Of a stretch of DNA of 47,156 bases, positions 43,029 to 47,156 are shown one piece after another. Every line of letters starts with the position of its first letter. The first letter of the stretch is position 1. The translations under genes and the position numbers were made by a program. Origin of the DNA: Phocaeicola sp. (lineage in GTDB: Bacteria > Bacteroidota > Bacteroidia > Bacteroidales > Bacteroidaceae); contig JALEQJ010000045.1 of NCBI GenBank assembly GCA_022764505.1, forward strand, positions 1-47,156, in the 5' to 3' direction. The notes under the pieces were generated by a model. The model searched no databases, had not been told where the DNA came from, and worked only from the letters and a program-made list of their open reading frames with translations.

Positions 43029-45758
43029 ATGAAGAAAATACTATATTTAGTTTCTACTTTCATCGTGGTTGCGAGTTGTTTCAGTAGCTGTACGAATGAA
43101 ATAGAGGAACCGAAGAAAGGGGAGCGTACAAGCCTTTCTGCATCTTCTGATCTATACGATGTAGATGCTCAAAAAGGTGTCATTCGTGTTCAGCTGGACG
43201 AAAAGACAGCAGACGCTCTTCCGCATGAAGCAGATTTAAGAGTTTTCTCGGAAGATGTACCTCAATTACAGCGCCTGTTGAACGAAATCGGTGCAAAAAA
43301 GGTTACTCGTGTGTTTCCATACAACGAAGAGTTTGATAAAAGACATCGTGAAGCAGGCTTACACTTGTGGTACGATATAGAGTTTGACCCGGAATTCTCT
43401 GTAAGTTCCGTATCCAGTCAAATGTCTACTGTAACTGGGATTAAAAGTGTGGAAAAACTCCCTGCATTCCAGCTTTTTGACAACGAAGAACCTGCACAAA
43501 TCATAGATTTTAAGCCTGTGCGCGTAGGAATAAATCCTCCTTACAATGACCCGGATCTGAAGTTACAATGGCACTATCACAATGATGGAGAAGTAGCTTT
43601 GAGATCTGTACCGGGTGCAGATATTAACCTGTACGAAGCATGGAAGAAAACTACAGGTAAAAAGAATGTAATCATAGGTATCAGTGATGGCGGTGTAGAT
43701 TATCAACATGAAGACTTGGCTGCCAGCATTATTATCAATACAAAAGAGTTGAATGGAACTCCGGGCGTTGATGATGATGGAAATGGCTACAAAGATGATA
43801 TCTACGGATATAACTTCGCTATGAATAAAGCTACTATGAGTGCAGAAGAACATGGAACTCACGTTGCAGGAACCGTAGCCGCTCGTACCAACAATGGTAT
43901 TGGTGTAGCAGGTGTAGCCGGAGGAGATGGTTCTCCGGATAGTGGTGTTCGTCTGTTACTTACACAGATTTTCGATGGTAAATCATATAGTTCTTCCGGA
44001 ATGGCGAAGGCTATCGTTTACCAAGCGGACAATGGTGCAGTCATCAGCCAAAACTCTTGGGGAGGTGCACCCGGAGGTTCTATGCCCGGTAGTGTAAAGG
44101 CTGCGATAGACTACTTTATAAAGAATGCAGGTTGTGATAAAGACGGAAAACAACGTCCGGACTCTCCTATGAAGGGTGGTGTGGTAATCTTTGCCGCCGG
44201 TAACGATGGTATAGAAGGTACAGTGTATCCGGCAGCTTACAATGCCGTAATAGCTGTAGCAGCTTGTGCGCCCAACTGGGGATTTGCAGAATATACTGTG
44301 CACGGAAATTGGATAGACATCACAGCTCCCGGTGGTGATGGTAGATTCCCTAATGGTAAAGTCTATAGTACCCTACCAGGCAATAAGTATGGTTATAAGG
44401 GCGGTACTTCTATGGCTTGTCCTCACGTATCGGGTATCGCAGGGCTTATTGTTTCTTACTATGGTCGTCAAGGATTTACCAACGAAGAATGTCAGAAGAT
44501 GTTGTTGGGTGCATTGAGACCTGTGGATATTGATGCCGTGAATCCTAAGAAAGTAGGAAAGCTTGGTATAGGTTATATAGATGCAGCCAGAGCTTTGGAC
44601 GCAGACCAAAATAAAGCTCCTAAGGCGGTAGCTAAGGTCGACGTTAAACCGGACTATGTAAGTATGAAGCTTTCTTGGACAGCTGTACAAGACGAAGACG
44701 ATAAGACTGCTTCTTTCTACAACATTTATCGTTCTACAGATAAACTGGACGCAAGCAACTATAAGTCGGGAGAGCTTATCGTGAAGAAAGGTATGGGATA
44801 TTTGGCAGGTCAAACTGTGAAGTATAACATGGACAATTTGGGTCTGAATACAACTTATTATTTTGCAGTAGTAGCCAAAGACCGTTGGGGACACGAGAGT
44901 CAGCCATTCTTCTTCTCCGGAAAGACTTTGGAAAACAAACGTCCGGTGATAGAATTTGTATCCGGTCCTAAGACGATTCGTCTTACCGGTAAGGAAACTG
45001 CTGTCTTGAAGTATAAAATTTCGGATCCTGATGGTCATCTCATTAAAGCTGTACTTAGAGGCGAAACTCAAGGTGTACTTTTGGAAGAAAAAGCGGGAGA
45101 AGTGATAGTAACTATCTTGTCAAAGGCTGCTTTCGGTAAGCATGAGACTTCTCTTGTAGTAATAGATTCTTTCGGTGCAGAAACCATAGAAACCATTACG
45201 TTCGAAACGTATGAAAATACGCCTCCTGTAGCTGTTAAACCTTTTGAGAAATTGTTCTTGCCGGTAGGAAAAGAAACTACATACAATTTGAACGAATACT
45301 TCAAAGATAAAGACGGTCATGCTATTTCTTACGAACTGATTACATTCAATAAGTTGTACACAGATGTAACTGTAAATGGCTCACAGCTGAAAGTTGTGGC
45401 TAAGGATAAAGGTGTAGGTTCTATAGAGCTTCGTATCAAAGACTCCGAAAATGCAGAAACTCGTGTTTCAATTCCTGTACAAGTAGTGAAAGATGAATTG
45501 GTGTACCAAGTATATCCTATCCCTACTTATGGCGAACTGAATGTAAGACTTAGCTCTTTCGTAGAAAACGCTACTATAGAAGTACGCAGTATTCCTTCCG
45601 GAGCATTGGTACTCAGTAAAGCTGTTTCTCTCTCTGCTAATGATTCGGTAGACAAGAGAAAAGTGGTATTGGATCTCTCCAAATTCTCAGGTGGAAACTA
45701 TATGCTTATAGTGAAAGCAGGCGGTGAGACTTATAAACAATCATTTATTAAATACTAA
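43029..45758 (+). CDS. S8 subtilisin-like protease with T9SS C-terminal sorting domain
   Basis: 909 residues. Signal FIVVASCFSSC offers two possible lipid cysteines (17, 21). A propeptide-like region (~45-150) precedes the subtilase domain with the triad Asp220 (IGISDGGVDY), His275 (EEHGTHVAGT) and Ser461 (GGTSMACPHVSG), plus oxyanion Asn342 (QNSWGG). A fibronectin type III-like module (~535-630) and cadherin-like Ig modules (~640-815) follow. The last ~85 residues (VYQVYPIPTYGELNVRL...GNYMLIVKAGGETYKQSFIKY) are a type A T9SS sorting domain, recognised and removed on passage through the secretion pore. All catalytic residues are present. The next gene is a PorV/PorQ-family protein 21 bp away. 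Confidence 0.9.
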   Translation: MKKILYLVSTFIVVASCFSSCTNEIEEPKKGERTSLSASSDLYDVDAQKGVIRVQLDEKTADALPHEADLRVFSEDVPQLQRLLNEIGAKKVTRVFPYNEEFDKRHREAGLHLWYDIEFDPEFSVSSVSSQMSTVTGIKSVEKLPAFQLFDNEEPAQIIDFKPVRVGINPPYNDPDLKLQWHYHNDGEVALRSVPGADINLYEAWKKTTGKKNVIIGISDGGVDYQHEDLAASIIINTKELNGTPGVDDDGNGYKDDIYGYNFAMNKATMSAEEHGTHVAGTVAARTNNGIGVAGVAGGDGSPDSGVRLLLTQIFDGKSYSSSGMAKAIVYQADNGAVISQNSWGGAPGGSMPGSVKAAIDYFIKNAGCDKDGKQRPDSPMKGGVVIFAAGNDGIEGTVYPAAYNAVIAVAACAPNWGFAEYTVHGNWIDITAPGGDGRFPNGKVYSTLPGNKYGYKGGTSMACPHVSGIAGLIVSYYGRQGFTNEECQKMLLGALRPVDIDAVNPKKVGKLGIGYIDAARALDADQNKAPKAVAKVDVKPDYVSMKLSWTAVQDEDDKTASFYNIYRSTDKLDASNYKSGELIVKKGMGYLAGQTVKYNMDNLGLNTTYYFAVVAKDRWGHESQPFFFSGKTLENKRPVIEFVSGPKTIRLTGKETAVLKYKISDPDGHLIKAVLRGETQGVLLEEKAGEVIVTILSKAAFGKHETSLVVIDSFGAETIETITFETYENTPPVAVKPFEKLFLPVGKETTYNLNEYFKDKDGHAISYELITFNKLYTDVTVNGSQLKVVAKDKGVGSIELRIKDSENAETRVSIPVQVVKDELVYQVYPIPTYGELNVRLSSFVENATIEVRSIPSGALVLSKAVSLSANDSVDKRKVVLDLSKFSGGNYMLIVKAGGETYKQSFIKY

Positions 45759-45779
45759 TCAACGCTATAAATCAGAATT

Positions 45780-46745
45780 ATGACCAGAAAAAGTATAATA
45801 AGATTTTCTTGTGCTTTCCTTTTGGGCTTGGGGGCTATCGCACCCCTAAGCGCACAGGAGACTCGTTCACTTCCTTTCTTGGAAGTCGCTTCAGATGCTC
45901 GTAGTGCAGCTATGGGAGGTAGTACTATGGGGGAAGCTCGTACTGCTTATCTATATACCAACCCTACATCTTTTCTCATCGCAGAAAAGCCTATCTACGG
46001 TTCTTATTCTTTCGGTGCTTATACTACGAAAGAACTATCAGGTATTCAGTTTCATGCACTTTCCGGAGGCTATCGCTTAGGAACTCGCCATGCTTTCTTG
46101 GTAGGTGGACGCTATTATAAGGGTTTGCATACAGCTAAAGAAGATGAGTATGGAGAACGTAAGGTCTTGAAACCTATGGATTATTCTATAGATGTAGCGT
46201 ATGCTTATTCTTTCAATGAACATTGGTCCGGATATGTGATGGCTTCATTTATTCAGTCTTATGTAGGTAAGGTAGCATTTACCGGTGGTGGTAGTGCCGG
46301 GCTTTATTATAGAAATTCTTTGAATCTTCAGAATACACCTACACGTTATACCGTAGGTCTTTCTGTAGACAATATAGGTGGTAAAGTGCAATACGGAAAG
46401 AAAGGTTATGAAGGCAATATGCCCGGTTCTATAGCTTTGGGTGGCGATATTTTTGCTACTGCTTTTGAGAATGTAGAAGTGGGTTTGTCCATGACTCACC
46501 GTATGTTCTTTAAGGAAAGCAACGGTTCACGCTATATGGGAGCAGTAGGCTTGGAAGCTGGTTTCTCCAAAAAATGTTTTATCCGTACCGGTATGCAGAT
46601 TATGAAAGATAACAATGCGCTTACTTTAGGTGCCGGATATCTTTGGAATACTTGGAAACCTATTATGTTTGACCTTACTTATCGTAAGGGGTTAAACAAC
46701 AGTGGATTTGATTCATTATGGGCTGGTATTAGCATAGGTATCTAA
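45780..46745 (+). CDS. PorV/PorQ-family outer-membrane protein
   Basis: 321 residues, Sec signal cleaved near LSAQ-E (~25). N-terminal FLEVASDARSAAMGGSTMG and AYLYTNPTSFL match the PorV/PorQ signature (FLxxxxDARSAxMGGxxxA...NPA), a FadL-like 14-strand barrel. In the T9SS, PorV shuttles cargo from the translocon to the attachment complex and PorQ anchors PorU-type complexes. Which it is, or whether it is a further paralogue serving this operon's protease, cannot be told. Last gene of the operon before a terminator. Confidence 0.85.
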   Translation: MTRKSIIRFSCAFLLGLGAIAPLSAQETRSLPFLEVASDARSAAMGGSTMGEARTAYLYTNPTSFLIAEKPIYGSYSFGAYTTKELSGIQFHALSGGYRLGTRHAFLVGGRYYKGLHTAKEDEYGERKVLKPMDYSIDVAYAYSFNEHWSGYVMASFIQSYVGKVAFTGGGSAGLYYRNSLNLQNTPTRYTVGLSVDNIGGKVQYGKKGYEGNMPGSIALGGDIFATAFENVEVGLSMTHRMFFKESNGSRYMGAVGLEAGFSKKCFIRTGMQIMKDNNALTLGAGYLWNTWKPIMFDLTYRKGLNNSGFDSLWAGISIGI

Positions 46746-46769
46746 AATTATTCATTCGGGATAACGAAG

Positions 46770-46808
46770 AAGAAGGGTTCCTATAGCAGGAGCCCTTCTT
46801 TGATTTTC
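46770..46808 (+). terminator. Terminator of the BACON-S8-PorV operon
   Basis: AAGAAGGGTTCC pairs with GGAGCCCTTCTT (one G-U) around a 7-nt loop, followed by TGATTTTC. It lies 25 nt after the stop codon. Confidence 0.8.
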
Positions 46809-46838
46809 ATTCATCTCTTTTATATGGGTTAATATGAA

Positions 46839-46854
46839 AATCTCTATTCCGTAC
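46839..46854 (+). repeat. Truncated head of a third palindromic-repeat copy
   Basis: AATCTCTATTCCGTAC here matches 39348-39363 (AATCTCTGTTCCGTAC) with one mismatch and stops exactly where the IS begins at 46855. This looks like the head of the repeat family seen at 39356 and, reversed, at 21136. Confidence 0.5.
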
Positions 46855-47156
46855 GGTAGTGTCTTAAAAAAGTGTGTAAGCTCCAAAATTCCTATCTTAG
46901 AGATGCAAACCTAAAACAGATAAAAAAAATGGAACTTACACATGACCAAATTTCGGAATTTATCCTCAAAGCAACAAGTAGATCTGATAGTTTTAATAAG
47001 CTCATCGAGGTAATCCTCAATAGCTTGATGCACCACGAACGAAGAATGTTTCTTGATGAAACCGCAGATAGTGGTAATGGTTTTCGCCCACGTCGCTTCT
47101 GTTATGGACATTATGAGTTTCATCTGAAAGTGCCTCGTACTCGTCAAGGGAGTTTC
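46855..47156 (+). mobile_element. IS256-type insertion sequence, right-hand partial copy
   Basis: Begins GGTAGTGTCTTAAAAAAGTG at 46855 and is nearly identical to the reverse complement of 48-349. It continues beyond the window. The two copies face outward, away from each other. Confidence 0.85.
46929..47156 (+). CDS. IS256 (mutator)-family transposase, N-terminal fragment
   Basis: 76 residues from ATG 46929 (MELTHDQISEFILKATS) to the window edge. It differs from the left copy at four residues in this span (Arg for Ser18, IIF changed to VIL, Arg for His). The conserved KVPRTRQGSF part of the family motif is present. Partial only because the window ends. The opposite-strand frame at 46911-47147 is its antisense shadow. 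Confidence 0.85.
   Translation, partial: MELTHDQISEFILKATSRSDSFNKLIEVILNSLMHHERRMFLDETADSGNGFRPRRFCYGHYEFHLKVPRTRQGSF

Overview
The window comes from an AT-rich (about 40% GC by eye) member of the Bacteroidales, most likely a Porphyromonas-like, host-associated anaerobe. The evidence is a SusC/SusD pair, many lipoproteins with a Cys at the end of the signal peptide, a type IX secretion (T9SS) sorting domain next to a PorV/PorQ-family protein, and promoters of the Bacteroidetes form TTTG or TTG, 19-21 bp, then TAnnTTTG. Genus and species cannot be fixed from the sequence alone. Both ends run into outward-facing partial copies of one IS256-type insertion sequence, so the window is probably a contig broken at repeats.

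Left part (1-11.6 kb), minus strand. A five-gene N-glycan locus (SusC, SusD, GH18 endoglycosidase, two surface glycan-binding lipoproteins) resembles the Gpd complex of Capnocytophaga canimorsus and the BT3983-3987 genes of Bacteroides thetaiotaomicron. Upstream lies a fimbrillin-like lipoprotein preceded by a 44-residue peptide gene. 11.6-15 kb: housekeeping genes dtd, a MazG-type gene, deoC and gdhA. 15.2-20.7 kb: a host- or competitor-facing cluster on the minus strand, with a cholesterol-dependent-cytolysin-like lipoprotein, a C10 (streptopain-type) lipoprotein protease and a C11 (clostripain-type) lipoprotein protease.

Middle part (21-30 kb). A plus-strand methionine operon metY-metF-metH faces ansA across a shared terminator. 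After this comes a 1.6-kb decayed stretch holding one intact orphan membrane-protein gene. 30-38.8 kb: a seven-gene minus-strand operon (DUF3298 lipoprotein, rsmG, metallo-beta-lactamase hydrolase, FtsB-like, small membrane protein, AspT-type transporter, fbp), with ppk behind its own promoter. 39.0-39.2 kb: tRNA-Leu(UAA) and tRNA-Gly(GCC).

Right part (39.7-46.8 kb). A plus-strand operon encodes two paralogous BACON-domain lipoproteins, a subtilisin-like protease with a T9SS C-terminal domain, and a PorV/PorQ-family outer-membrane protein. A small palindromic repeat family (core GTTTAYATAAAC, 22-bp period) occurs in two intergenic regions, and a third copy appears to be cut by the right-hand IS.

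The least ordinary content is the cytolysin-like/C10/C11 cluster, the BACON-S8-PorV operon and the repeat family. Together with the endoglycosidase locus these genes suggest an organism that strips, cleaves and perforates host or competitor surfaces. That overall picture is inference.
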